DNA of 5,712 bases, taken from the NCBI GenBank assembly GCA_965120355.1, contig CBCPMX010000076.1, positions 1 to 5,712 on the forward strand, given 5' to 3'. The translations under genes were made by a program, and so were the position numbers. Shown here piece by piece: positions 1 to 5,655 of this stretch (positions are counted from its first letter, which is position 1; the number at the start of each line of letters is the position of its first letter). Source of the stretch: CBCPMX01 sp965120355 (lineage in GTDB: Bacteria; Bacillota; Clostridia; Oscillospirales; Oscillospiraceae). The notes below the pieces were generated by a model that worked only from the letters and a program-made list of their open reading frames with translations, was not told the origin of the DNA and made no database searches.

Positions 1-933
1 CGGTTCGTTCATATCATTCCAGAAGCCTTCAATTCCCGGCTCCATCAGGAACTTGTATTTTTCTCCGAACCAGGCGCGGACTGCCGGCTGGAAAAAATCC
101 GGGAAATGGGTGTTGCCGGGCCAAACCACCGCCACAAAGGGGCTTCCGTCTTCCCGCAGGCAGAAATAGCCGCTCCGCAGCCCCTCTTCGTACATGTCGT
201 AGCCGTCCTCAATTTTGACGCCGGCATCGATGATGGGGATCAGACGAATGTTTTGCGCCCGCATCTCCTCCACGAAGGCGGGGAAGTCGGGAAAGTGCTC
301 TTGATTCAGGGTGAAATCTTTGTAGGACTGCATATAATCGATGTCCATATAGAGCATGTCCAGGGGAATGCCGTTTTCCCGGTACCCTGCCGCCACGGCG
401 CGAAAATCCTCCTTGGTGGCGTAGCCCCAGCGGCTCTGCCCATAGCCAAAGGCGAATTTAGGCGGAATATAGCTGCGGCCGATGGCCTTCCGGAACTGAC
501 GGACAATGTCATAAGGGCTGTCCCCGTCGATGACGTACAAGTTCAGGTTGGCCGCGGCGCATGTGACCCGCAGCAGTTCCGGACTGGTGTCGCCTATGTC
601 AAAGGTGATGGCTGCCGGGTAGTCAAAAAACAGCCCGAAACTCTGCGCGCCAGCCACTACCAGGAAATTGTGGGCGCCGTAGAGCGATTTTTTATCCTCG
701 GTGTGAGAGGGGTCGTCGGTACAGAAGCTGGTGTAGGTCCAGCCCCGCTTGTTGATGCCGCGGTTGGCCTCTCCCAGACCATAGATGATTTCATTGTCTG
801 CCATTTCATATGTAAAGCAGAAGCCATCGTCCAGGCTGACCCGGCCATAGGAAGGGGCGCCGGATGCCGCCGGCAGCGGCGTCAAAACCGCTTCCGTTTC
901 AAAGGGTGTGCCGTAGACGTATTTTTGAATCAT
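1..933 (-). CDS. GH31 alpha-glucosidase, N-terminal 311 codons (runs off left edge)
   Basis: Glycoside hydrolase family 31 enzyme, which releases glucose from the non-reducing ends of alpha-glucosides such as maltose or isomaltose, probably in the cytoplasm since no signal peptide is visible. The frame is open from ATG 933 to base 1. The start is supported by GGAGGT (941-946) seven bases upstream. Residues 1 to about 150 form the N-terminal beta-sandwich (GLGEANRGINKRG at 52-64); the TIM barrel begins near YIPPKFAFGYGQSRWGY (155-171). MDIDYM (196-201) carries a substrate-binding Asp (D197), and GFWNDMNEP (303-311) is the GH31 nucleophile motif, with D307. The acid/base Asp and the C-terminal domains lie outside the window. 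From memory, sequence and residue numbering match the Blautia obeum enzyme Ro-alphaG1, including W169, reported there to favour alpha-1,6 over alpha-1,4 linkages. Isomaltose preference is therefore inferred. It lies 32 bases after pfkA and is probably co-transcribed with it. Confidence 0.96.
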   Translation of the reverse strand, partial: MIQKYVYGTPFETEAVLTPLPAASGAPSYGRVSLDDGFCFTYEMADNEIIYGLGEANRGINKRGWTYTSFCTDDPSHTEDKKSLYGAHNFLVVAGAQSFGLFFDYPAAITFDIGDTSPELLRVTCAAANLNLYVIDGDSPYDIVRQFRKAIGRSYIPPKFAFGYGQSRWGYATKEDFRAVAAGYRENGIPLDMLYMDIDYMQSYKDFTLNQEHFPDFPAFVEEMRAQNIRLIPIIDAGVKIEDGYDMYEEGLRSGYFCLREDGSPFVAVVWPGNTHFPDFFQPAVRAWFGEKYKFLMEPGIEGFWNDMNEP

Positions 934-940
934 TGTGAAC

Positions 941-946
941 ACCTCC
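941..946 (-). promoter_or_regulatory. Ribosome binding site of the GH31 gene
   Basis: GGAGGT on the minus strand, seven bases before ATG 933. It fixes the alpha-glucosidase start and lies in the 32-base gap after the pfkA stop, so the second gene of the operon has its own strong translation signal. Confidence 0.85.
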
Positions 947-965
947 AATGGTTCCGTGGAACCTG

Positions 966-1949
966 CTATTTCATGCCAGTCAGCGCCTGCATGACCGTGT
1001 AGGTCTGCGGATCCAGTCCTTTGGTCATGGCCAGTGCTTCGTGGATATCATAGTCTACATACTTGTCTCCGTTCATGGCGACAATACGGCAGGTTTTCCC
1101 TTCTGCCAGGAGCCGGACGGCCTCATAGCCCATATAGGTGGCGGCCAGCCGGTCCTGTGCGGTGGGTGCGCCGCCGCGCTGCACATGGCCCAGAACAGTG
1201 ACACGGGTGTCCAGTGCCGTACTTTCGGTAATCTTCTGGGCGATGGCATAGGCCCCGCCATGGACTCCTTCGGCTACAATGACCATAAAGTGGGTTCGCC
1301 CTGCCAGACGGGCGCGGCGGATGGGTTCCATCAGATCCGCTTCATAGTCCAGTTTCTGTTCCGGTACCACCACAGCGGTGGCGCCGCTGGCCACACCCAC
1401 ATACAGAGCCAGATGTCCGGCATTGCGTCCCATGACTTCTACCACGGAGCAACGCTCATGGGACTGCATGGTGTCCCGCAGTTTGTCGATGCACTCCAGA
1501 GCTGTGTTGCAGGCTGTGTCATAGCCGATGGTGTAAGTAGAACAGGCGATGTCGTTGTCAATGGTGCCGGGGATCCCGATGACAGACAAGCCCTGCTCCG
1601 CCAGGGCCAGCAGCCCGCGAAAAGTTCCGTCGCCGCCGATGCCCACCAGGGCGTCCAGACCCAGCAGCTTACAGGTGGCGACAGCCCGCTCCTGGCCCTG
1701 CTTGGCCTTGAAATCTTCACTGCGGGCAGAATAGAGCATTGTGCCGCCCCGGCGGGACAGGCCGCTGACGCTCTCAAAATCCAGAGGCACAAAGTCGCCG
1801 TTGATGAGTCCGTGATATCCGCGGCGGATGCCGATGCATTCGATCCCCATGGACATGGCGGTACGGACAACGGAGCGGATGGCGGCATTCATGCCGGGTG
1901 CGTCGCCGCCGCTGGTAAAGACGCCGATTCGGCGTACTGGCTTTTCCAT
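966..1949 (-). CDS. pfkA: ATP-dependent 6-phosphofructokinase
   Basis: Phosphorylates fructose 6-phosphate to fructose 1,6-bisphosphate, the committed step of glycolysis, in the cytoplasm; a homotetramer in bacterial relatives. The 327 residues are close to the usual length of about 320. Visible motifs in order are SGGDAPGMNA (13-22), GGTMLYSAR (68-76), GGDGT (105-109), PGTIDND (127-133) with catalytic Asp131, MGRNAGH (173-179) and the family signature LGHVQRGGAPTAQDR (253-267). Gly108 and Gly128 occupy the positions that are Asp and Lys in pyrophosphate-dependent enzymes, so ATP is the predicted donor. The start is set by AAGGAGG (1957-1963), seven bases before ATG 1949. It is the first gene of an apparent two-gene operon with the GH31 gene and has a promoter candidate about 60 bases upstream. 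Confidence 0.98.
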   Translation of the reverse strand: MEKPVRRIGVFTSGGDAPGMNAAIRSVVRTAMSMGIECIGIRRGYHGLINGDFVPLDFESVSGLSRRGGTMLYSARSEDFKAKQGQERAVATCKLLGLDALVGIGGDGTFRGLLALAEQGLSVIGIPGTIDNDIACSTYTIGYDTACNTALECIDKLRDTMQSHERCSVVEVMGRNAGHLALYVGVASGATAVVVPEQKLDYEADLMEPIRRARLAGRTHFMVIVAEGVHGGAYAIAQKITESTALDTRVTVLGHVQRGGAPTAQDRLAATYMGYEAVRLLAEGKTCRIVAMNGDKYVDYDIHEALAMTKGLDPQTYTVMQALTGMK

Positions 1950-1956
1950 GGCGTTT

Positions 1957-1963
1957 CCTCCTT
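1957..1963 (-). promoter_or_regulatory. Ribosome binding site of pfkA
   Basis: AAGGAGG on the minus strand, a near-perfect Shine-Dalgarno sequence seven bases before ATG 1949. Confidence 0.88.
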
Positions 1964-2007
1964 AAAGATAGATATGTAGAGATTTGGACGGCAGGCCGCC
2001 CAGCTTC

Positions 2008-2035
2008 ATTCTAGCACGTTTTTTCGGGAAATCAA
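2008..2035 (-). promoter_or_regulatory. Predicted sigma-A promoter of the pfkA-GH31 operon, extended -10
   Basis: Reading the minus strand, TTGATT (2030-2035, four of six matches to the -35 consensus) is followed after 16 bases by TAGAAT (2008-2013, five of six to the -10 consensus). TGC directly upstream of the -10 gives an extended -10 element. The predicted start near base 2001 leaves a leader of about 50 bases before ATG 1949. I see no clear operator or catabolite-response element overlapping it. Confidence 0.6.
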
Positions 2036-2214
2036 GCGAAAGCGGGCGCAGGCCCACGGAAAACGTCCTGTGTACAGCCAGCGCAGGCACGGCGGGAGTG
2101 GCCGGATTTCTTAATATTTTTCTAACGGTTTTCAAGCAATCGGCAAACAATCTTGCAGTACAGTAACACCAGCAATCGGGACAAATGCAAAACAAGAGGA
2201 CTTGAGAAGGTCGG
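2036..2214. other. Divergent intergenic region, no gene seen
   Basis: Together with the pfkA leader and promoter this fills the gap between two divergent genes. Bases 2041-2105 are GC-rich. Bases 2106-2165 are AT-rich and are the likeliest site of a plus-strand promoter for the gene at 2228, but I found no -35/-10 pair with acceptable spacing there. No tRNA, riboswitch or tandem repeat was recognised. Open frames crossing it lack ribosome binding sites and continue into real genes on the other strand. Confidence 0.5.
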
Positions 2215-2221
2215 AAAGGAG
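2215..2221 (+). promoter_or_regulatory. Ribosome binding site deciding the start at 2228
   Basis: AAAGGAG, six bases before ATG 2228. The same frame stays open back to a TTG at 2153, but that codon has no comparable signal, so the shorter start is preferred. Confidence 0.85.
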
Positions 2222-2227
2222 CGTAAA

Positions 2228-2851
2228 ATGCACGATACACACGATCACAATCAGGCATACGTCGGTTATGAGTACCAGGAAGTGACGGTGCCAAACAAAC
2301 TGGACGGACTTTGGGTGGACAGTATGCAGTGCTTCGGCTGGCAGCTGGAGAAGAAAAGGCCGGCGGTAGTCAAGCCTGTTTGGGGACCGCTTTGTCTGAT
2401 GCTGGCGCCGCTGGCCGTGCTTGGCGGCAAATTCCGGGAAGCCGTGGAGGATCATGCGTCCATGGATCGGGAGGTTCTGACATTAAAGCGGGAACGGAAA
2501 ATTTCCAATAAGCAGGAACTCAACCGGCTGCAGAGCCAGTTTGAGCACAGTGTCCGGAGTATTGAAAGTCTGGAGCAGTCCAAGAAAACCGGCGCTGTCA
2601 TTGGCGCCTGGTTGATTGGGCTGGTTGGCGCCATGTTTTTGGCTCTGGCAACCTTTGGCTATCTGGCTGGAATGATACCAGCATTTATTGCCGCTGCAGT
2701 TCCCGGCTTCCTGGGCTGGATTCTTGCGCCCATAGCCTACCGCGTGCTGAAGACAAAGAAGACAAAGAAAGTCGAGCCGCAAATCGAAGCCCAGCACGAA
2801 ACCATTTATACCATCTGTGAGCAGGCGGCCGGTATGTGCTGCGCCGGTTAA
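2228..2851 (+). CDS. Uncharacterised membrane protein, 207 residues
   Basis: Function unknown. The N-terminus is His- and Asp-rich (MHDTHDHNQ), followed by GYEYQEVTVP (13-22) and a short segment with FGWQLE (36-41). Residues 50-66 are hydrophobic (VWGPLCLMLAPLAVLGG) and may be a third membrane segment or a buried patch. Residues 80-120 are charged and helix-prone (LKRERKISNKQELNRLQ), probably a short coiled coil. Two clear membrane segments follow, about 122-146 and 149-173, then a Lys-rich stop-transfer stretch (KTKKTKK) and a C-terminal tail with Cys197, Cys204 and Cys205. There is no cleavable signal peptide. I recall similar proteins of roughly 170-200 residues in gut Clostridia, all without a known role. 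It is transcribed away from pfkA, seems to be a single-gene unit, and is followed by a strong terminator. Confidence 0.85.
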   Translation: MHDTHDHNQAYVGYEYQEVTVPNKLDGLWVDSMQCFGWQLEKKRPAVVKPVWGPLCLMLAPLAVLGGKFREAVEDHASMDREVLTLKRERKISNKQELNRLQSQFEHSVRSIESLEQSKKTGAVIGAWLIGLVGAMFLALATFGYLAGMIPAFIAAAVPGFLGWILAPIAYRVLKTKKTKKVEPQIEAQHETIYTICEQAAGMCCAG

Positions 2852-2858
2852 ATCGGAT

Positions 2859-2876
2859 AAAGCGCAGACGCTTTTT
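2859..2876 (+). terminator. Weak hairpin with T-run just after the membrane-protein gene
   Basis: AAAGCG (2859-2864) and CGCTTT (2869-2874) form a six-base stem with a CAGA loop, and the T-run covers 2872-2876. It starts eight bases after the stop codon. The stem is short, so it may be only a partial terminator working with the much stronger one at 2945-2981. Confidence 0.45.
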
Positions 2877-2900
2877 ATAAAAGGAACCGCATGACCGTGA

Positions 2901-2934
2901 CGGGCAGCCGTTGCAGCTGCGAGCGCGCTGCCCG
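2901..2934 (+). repeat. Inverted repeat, 8-base perfect arms
   Basis: CGGGCAGC (2901-2908) and GCTGCCCG (2927-2934) are perfect complements separated by 18 bases, which themselves contain the palindrome GCAGCTGC (2913-2920). There is no T-run, so it is not a terminator by itself. Its right arm shares CTGCC with the right arm of the next hairpin, so alternative pairing is possible. Confidence 0.5.
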
Positions 2935-2944
2935 GGGAATTCGG

Positions 2945-2981
2945 AAGGACATGGCAGGAGAGGAGCTGCCGTGTCCTTTTT
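2945..2981 (+). terminator. Strong rho-independent terminator
   Basis: A 13-pair stem (2945-2957 with 2966-2978, one G-T pair at 2952/2971) closes an eight-base loop, and five T residues cover 2977-2981. It lies about 90 bases past the membrane-protein stop and about 80 bases before the next start codon, separating the two transcription units unless it is read through. Confidence 0.88.
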
Positions 2982-3049
2982 AATATTCTGCAAACAAAAT
3001 TCAAGCATTTGAGAAATACAAGCTCGATAGGATGGCGGTATCTATAAAA

Positions 3050-3055
3050 AAGGAG
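3050..3055 (+). promoter_or_regulatory. Ribosome binding site serving ATG 3065
   Basis: AAGGAG within an A-rich run, nine bases before ATG 3065. It is the best Shine-Dalgarno sequence in this stretch, yet it suits the short leader ORF and not the downstream protein (17 bases from ATG 3073, more than 70 from ATG 3127). No convincing promoter was found between the terminator and this site; TATAAA at 3043-3048 has no matching -35. Confidence 0.6.
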
Positions 3056-3064
3056 ACCTGTGAT

Positions 3065-3130
3065 ATGCGAATATGGATTGCAATGCTCAGGAGAGACTTT
3101 CCCGCAAAGCCTTTGTCTGGAGCCAGATGA
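3065..3130 (+). CDS. Possible 21-residue leader ORF, coupled to the next gene
   Basis: A 22-codon frame, beginning MRIWIAMLRRDF and ending LSGAR, with a strong ribosome binding site (AAGGAG, 3050-3055) at nine-base spacing. Its TGA (3128-3130) overlaps the ATG of the next gene (3127-3129) as ATGA, the usual layout for translational coupling. The peptide has no recognisable domain; it is basic with a short hydrophobic start. It may be translated only to deliver ribosomes to the next start, whose own binding site is weak. Alternatively it is a chance frame, or the trace of an altered N-terminus of the downstream gene. Whether it is translated is inference. Confidence 0.4.
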   Translation: MRIWIAMLRRDFPAKPLSGAR

Positions 3131-3618
3131 AACAAATCATAGTGCTGTTGACCAAGTATTCCGACTGGATTTCTACGCTGATTTACTATGTCAGCGGGCG
3201 CGGCTATACCCATAGCTCCATTGCCCTGGAAGAAAACCCCGGAAGGTATTACAGCTTCAACTACCGTGGATTTGTCATTGAAACGGTGGACAAGCACCGG
3301 CGGCGGGGCGTCCGAAAGAGTTGCTGTATTCAGCTCCAGGTTTCGGATGAGACGTATGACCGGATCCAGGGGCGTATAGGAGAAGTGTTGGCGCACCGGC
3401 AGGAATACAGCTATACAAGGCTTGGCGTTTTTTGTTGTCTGTTTCGCCTGCCGTTTCGGTGGAAAAAGCACTATTTCTGTTCTCAATTTGTGGCGGAACT
3501 GCTGGTGGAATCCGGGGCGGTTTCTCTGCGAAAACGGCCCTGTTTGTATTTTCCCAATGAGTTCGCCGAATTGGCATATTTACCGGCTTGCCGGCGCGTA
3601 CTGCTGGATATTGTCTGA
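3127..3618 (+). CDS. Permuted NlpC/P60-like papain-fold protein, 163 residues
   Basis: Probable member of the circularly permuted NlpC/P60 (YiiX-like) cysteine-hydrolase superfamily, in which the catalytic His precedes the Cys. SGRGYTHSSIAL (23-34) holds the predicted His29, and HYFCSQFVAELL (115-126) holds the predicted nucleophile Cys118; FCSQFV is the typical motif after permutation. Substrates in the superfamily are amide, peptide or lipid acyl bonds; none can be named here. No signal peptide is seen, so a cytoplasmic site is likely. ATG 3127 was chosen because the likely family start is MKQIIVLLTKYSDW and GGAG (3119-3122) sits four bases upstream. ATG 3073 in the same frame would add 18 residues unlike the rest. 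It is possibly coupled to the leader ORF at 3065, and a 65-base gap without a terminator separates it from the epimerase gene. Confidence 0.8.
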   Translation: MKQIIVLLTKYSDWISTLIYYVSGRGYTHSSIALEENPGRYYSFNYRGFVIETVDKHRRRGVRKSCCIQLQVSDETYDRIQGRIGEVLAHRQEYSYTRLGVFCCLFRLPFRWKKHYFCSQFVAELLVESGAVSLRKRPCLYFPNEFAELAYLPACRRVLLDIV

Positions 3619-3683
3619 CGGGGTGAAAGACGGTTTGCCGAATGGCATCGGAACATTGTGTTCAACAGAAATGGGGGAACGGT

Positions 3684-4694
3684 ATGAAAACTTTGTATTT
3701 GATCACCGGCGCGGCGGGGCATTTGGGCAGCACAATCCTCCGCATCCTGCGCCGGCGAAAGGACGGCAGTTTGATTCGCGGATTGATTCTGCCGGCAGAG
3801 CGGCCGCCCTTTCCGGACGTCCCCTGTGTCCGGGGCGATGTGCGGGAGCCTGCGAGTCTTGAGCCGTTTTTTGCCGGCGCATCGCAGTACCACACTGTAC
3901 TAATTCACACCGCCGGAATTGTGGATATCACCGGCGCGCTGTCGCCGGAGCTTTACGCGGTCAATGTGTCCGGGACGAAAAATGTGCTGGAGTCCTGTTG
4001 GAAGTACAGGATCCAGCGGATGGTGTATGTCAGCTCTGTCCATGCCATTCCGGAGCGAAAAGGGGTGATTCAGGAAATTGCCTAATTCACACCCAATGCC
4101 GTTCGGGGCGGTTACGCCAAGACAAAAGCAGAGGCAACACAGGCGGTGCTGGATGCTGTACAAAAAGGATTGGACGCGGTAGTGGTGCATCCCTCCGGCA
4201 TCCTCGGGCCGTATGACCTGGGCCGGAACCATCTGGTCCAGATGATCCAGGACTATATGGACGGCGAATTGCCGGCCTGTGTCCAGGGCGGATATGATTT
4301 GGTGGATGTCCGAGACGTGGCGGCCGGCTGCCTTGCAGCGGCCGGTCGGGGGCGCAGAGGGGAGTGCTATCTGCTGTCCAACCGGCGCTATGAACTCAGC
4401 GCGCTGTTCGAACTGCTGCAAGAGTTGTATGGCGGCCGGAAACTGCCGGTACTGCCCCAGTGGACGGCGCGTCTGGCGCTTCCGTTTCTGGCCGGTGCGG
4501 AAAAGATCCGGGGGCAGCGCCCGCTGTACACAAAGTATGCCTTGGATACGCTGGAGAGCCCCTGTATATTTTCCAATGAAAAAGCCCAGAAGGAACTGGG
4601 ATTTCATCCACGACCGCTGAAACCCATGGTTCGGGATACGGCGATATGGCTGAAAGCCCAGCATCCGCAGTGGGCGGCTGCCAGCACGATTTAA
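3684..4694 (+). pseudogene. NAD-dependent epimerase/dehydratase (extended SDR) split by an in-frame TAA
   Basis: Full frame of 337 codons including both stops, typical for extended short-chain dehydrogenases acting on nucleotide sugars or similar alcohol substrates. Codons 1-133 contain the Rossmann motif TGAAGHLG (8-15), GDV (51-53), an NVSGTKNV segment (94-101) and the catalytic-serine region YVSSVHA (115-121). Codon 134 is TAA (4083-4085). The same frame then continues without any shift: FTPNAVRGG, the catalytic YAKTK (Tyr144, Lys148), VVHPSGILGPYD and a normal C-terminus ending at TAA 4692-4694. Truncation removes Tyr and Lys, so the N-terminal product cannot be a normal dehydrogenase. 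A restart at GTG 4146 would lack both the cofactor fold and YxxxK. ATG 3684 follows a G-rich weak binding site (3673-3678). The gene is probably a recent pseudogene, but a base-calling error cannot be excluded. Confidence 0.9.
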
Positions 4695-4700
4695 CAGCGG

Positions 4701-4707
4701 AAAGGAG
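4701..4707 (+). promoter_or_regulatory. Ribosome binding site deciding the start at 4715
   Basis: AAAGGAG, seven bases before ATG 4715. A second ATG at 4711 is in another frame that gives no recognisable protein, so the binding site and the coding frame together select 4715. Confidence 0.85.
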
Positions 4708-4714
4708 TACATGC

Positions 4715-5599
4715 ATGAAGGGAACACTGGGTTATCAAATCAAATGGAAGTGCAGAGAGGCCAAACGGAGCACGCTTGTGATATTTGTAATTCTGCGAAT
4801 CATCATTATTGTGTGCATGTTCCGTCAGCTCTGGTTGGGAAATTATCAGAATATGATTTTGTGCATGCTCTCCTTGTGCGTCATGGCGCTCCCGGCGCTG
4901 CTCCACACTACGCTGCGCATTACGTTGCCGGTCGTGTTGGAGATCGCCATTGCTGTTTTTGTGTTTGCGGCGGAGATCTTGGGAGAAATCGCCAATTTCT
5001 ATGGTCAGTTTTCCTTTTGGGATACGATGCTGCACACCGTCAACGGCTTCCTGGCCGCAGCCGTTGGCTTCGGGGTCATTGATCTGCTGAATACCCATGC
5101 AAAAGGCATCAACCTGTCGCCGCTGTTTGTGGCGCTGGTGTCGTTTTGCTTCTCCATGACAGTGGGTGTGCTATGGGAATTTATAGAATTTGGCGGCGAT
5201 CGGATTGCCCGGCTTGACACGCAAAAGGATTGGCTTGTGCAAGACATCTCTTCCGTAAAGCTGAATCCGACAGGGGAGAATGTGCCCGTCCGGGTGGACG
5301 GCATTGCCCGCACGGTGCTCTATGACGGGGAAGGCAACGAACTGCTGACCATTGAGGGCGGATATCTGGATATTGGGATCATTGACACCATGAAAGATTT
5401 GTTTGTCAATCTGATTGGTGCGGTCGTATTTTCTGTATTGGGCTTTCTCTACATCCGAAAACGGGAGAAGTACAGCTTTGCGGGCCGTTTCCTGATTTCC
5501 CGGGAACAGCGCTGCGATCTGCCGGCAGAGCCGGAGACCGGGGCGGCAAAAAGCGCGTCTGCCCAGGCAGACAGACCCCATGATACGGCTCCGGACTAG
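4715..5599 (+). CDS. Six-TM membrane protein, DUF2238/YjdF-like
   Basis: Uncharacterised integral membrane protein of 294 residues. Likely membrane segments are about 21-40, 44-66, 70-90, 106-126, 135-158 and 229-247. FWDTMLHTVNGFLAA (101-115) and MTVGVLWEFIEFGGD (148-162) recall the conserved Asp/His and Glu-rich motifs of the DUF2238 (YjdF) group, to which I assign it with moderate confidence. Residues 160-228 form a soluble loop containing KLNPTGENVPV and ending in GGYLDIGIIDTMKDL, a pattern I associate with homologues in gut Clostridia. The tail after residue 250 is basic, then Ala/Pro-rich (from about 270), and probably disordered. Function and substrate are unknown. It lies 20 bases after the epimerase stop and is probably co-transcribed with it. 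The frame extends upstream to 4646, inside the epimerase, but only ATG 4715 has a good binding site. Confidence 0.85.
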   Translation: MKGTLGYQIKWKCREAKRSTLVIFVILRIIIIVCMFRQLWLGNYQNMILCMLSLCVMALPALLHTTLRITLPVVLEIAIAVFVFAAEILGEIANFYGQFSFWDTMLHTVNGFLAAAVGFGVIDLLNTHAKGINLSPLFVALVSFCFSMTVGVLWEFIEFGGDRIARLDTQKDWLVQDISSVKLNPTGENVPVRVDGIARTVLYDGEGNELLTIEGGYLDIGIIDTMKDLFVNLIGAVVFSVLGFLYIRKREKYSFAGRFLISREQRCDLPAEPETGAAKSASAQADRPHDTAPD

Positions 5600-5625
5600 A
5601 TGTGGCCGCGGCGCGTTTGCACTGC

Positions 5626-5641
5626 CCGCGGAAAACCGCGG
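5626..5641 (+). terminator. GC-rich hairpin after the membrane-protein gene, possible terminator
   Basis: CCGCGG (5626-5631) and CCGCGG (5636-5641) form a six-pair all-GC stem with an AAAA loop. The downstream bases (ACTTTCATATTTC) hold only short T-runs, so termination would be weak. It lies 26 bases after TAG 5597-5599 and between two apparently convergent frames, which fits a terminator. A third CCGCGG at 5606-5611 could compete for pairing. Confidence 0.4.
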
Positions 5642-5655
5642 ACTTTCATATTTCA

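Noticed and set aside
106..1002. Long plus-strand open frame of 298 codons
   Set aside because: It lies wholly antisense to the GH31 gene and the end of pfkA, has no ribosome binding site and resembles no family. It is a by-product of the GC-rich codon use of the real genes.
948..1979. Plus-strand open frame of 343 codons opposite pfkA
   Set aside because: pfkA on the minus strand shows every signature motif of its family, while the plus-strand translation is low-complexity and has no recognisable domain.
2106..2200. Plus-strand promoter for the gene at 2228
   Set aside because: TAATAT, TACAGT and TTGCAG occur in the AT-rich stretch, but no pair has acceptable -35/-10 spacing, so no promoter is annotated.
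2153..2227. N-terminal extension of the 207-residue membrane protein to TTG 2153
   Set aside because: The added 25 residues are unlike the rest, TTG 2153 has no binding site, and ATG 2228 has AAAGGAG at ideal spacing.
3073..3126. Upstream start (ATG 3073) for the papain-fold protein
   Set aside because: The nearest strong binding site is 17 bases away, and the extra 18 residues do not look like the family; ATG 3127 begins at the expected conserved segment.
4083..4085. Programmed stop-codon read-through or recoding of TAA
   Set aside because: TAA is the stop normally least prone to read-through, it is not a selenocysteine or pyrrolysine codon, and other genes here end at TAA. Mutation or sequence error is simpler.
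3900..4727. Minus-strand open frame of 275 codons opposite the epimerase
   Set aside because: It overlaps clear SDR motifs on the plus strand, has no credible start signal, and its translation has no family resemblance.
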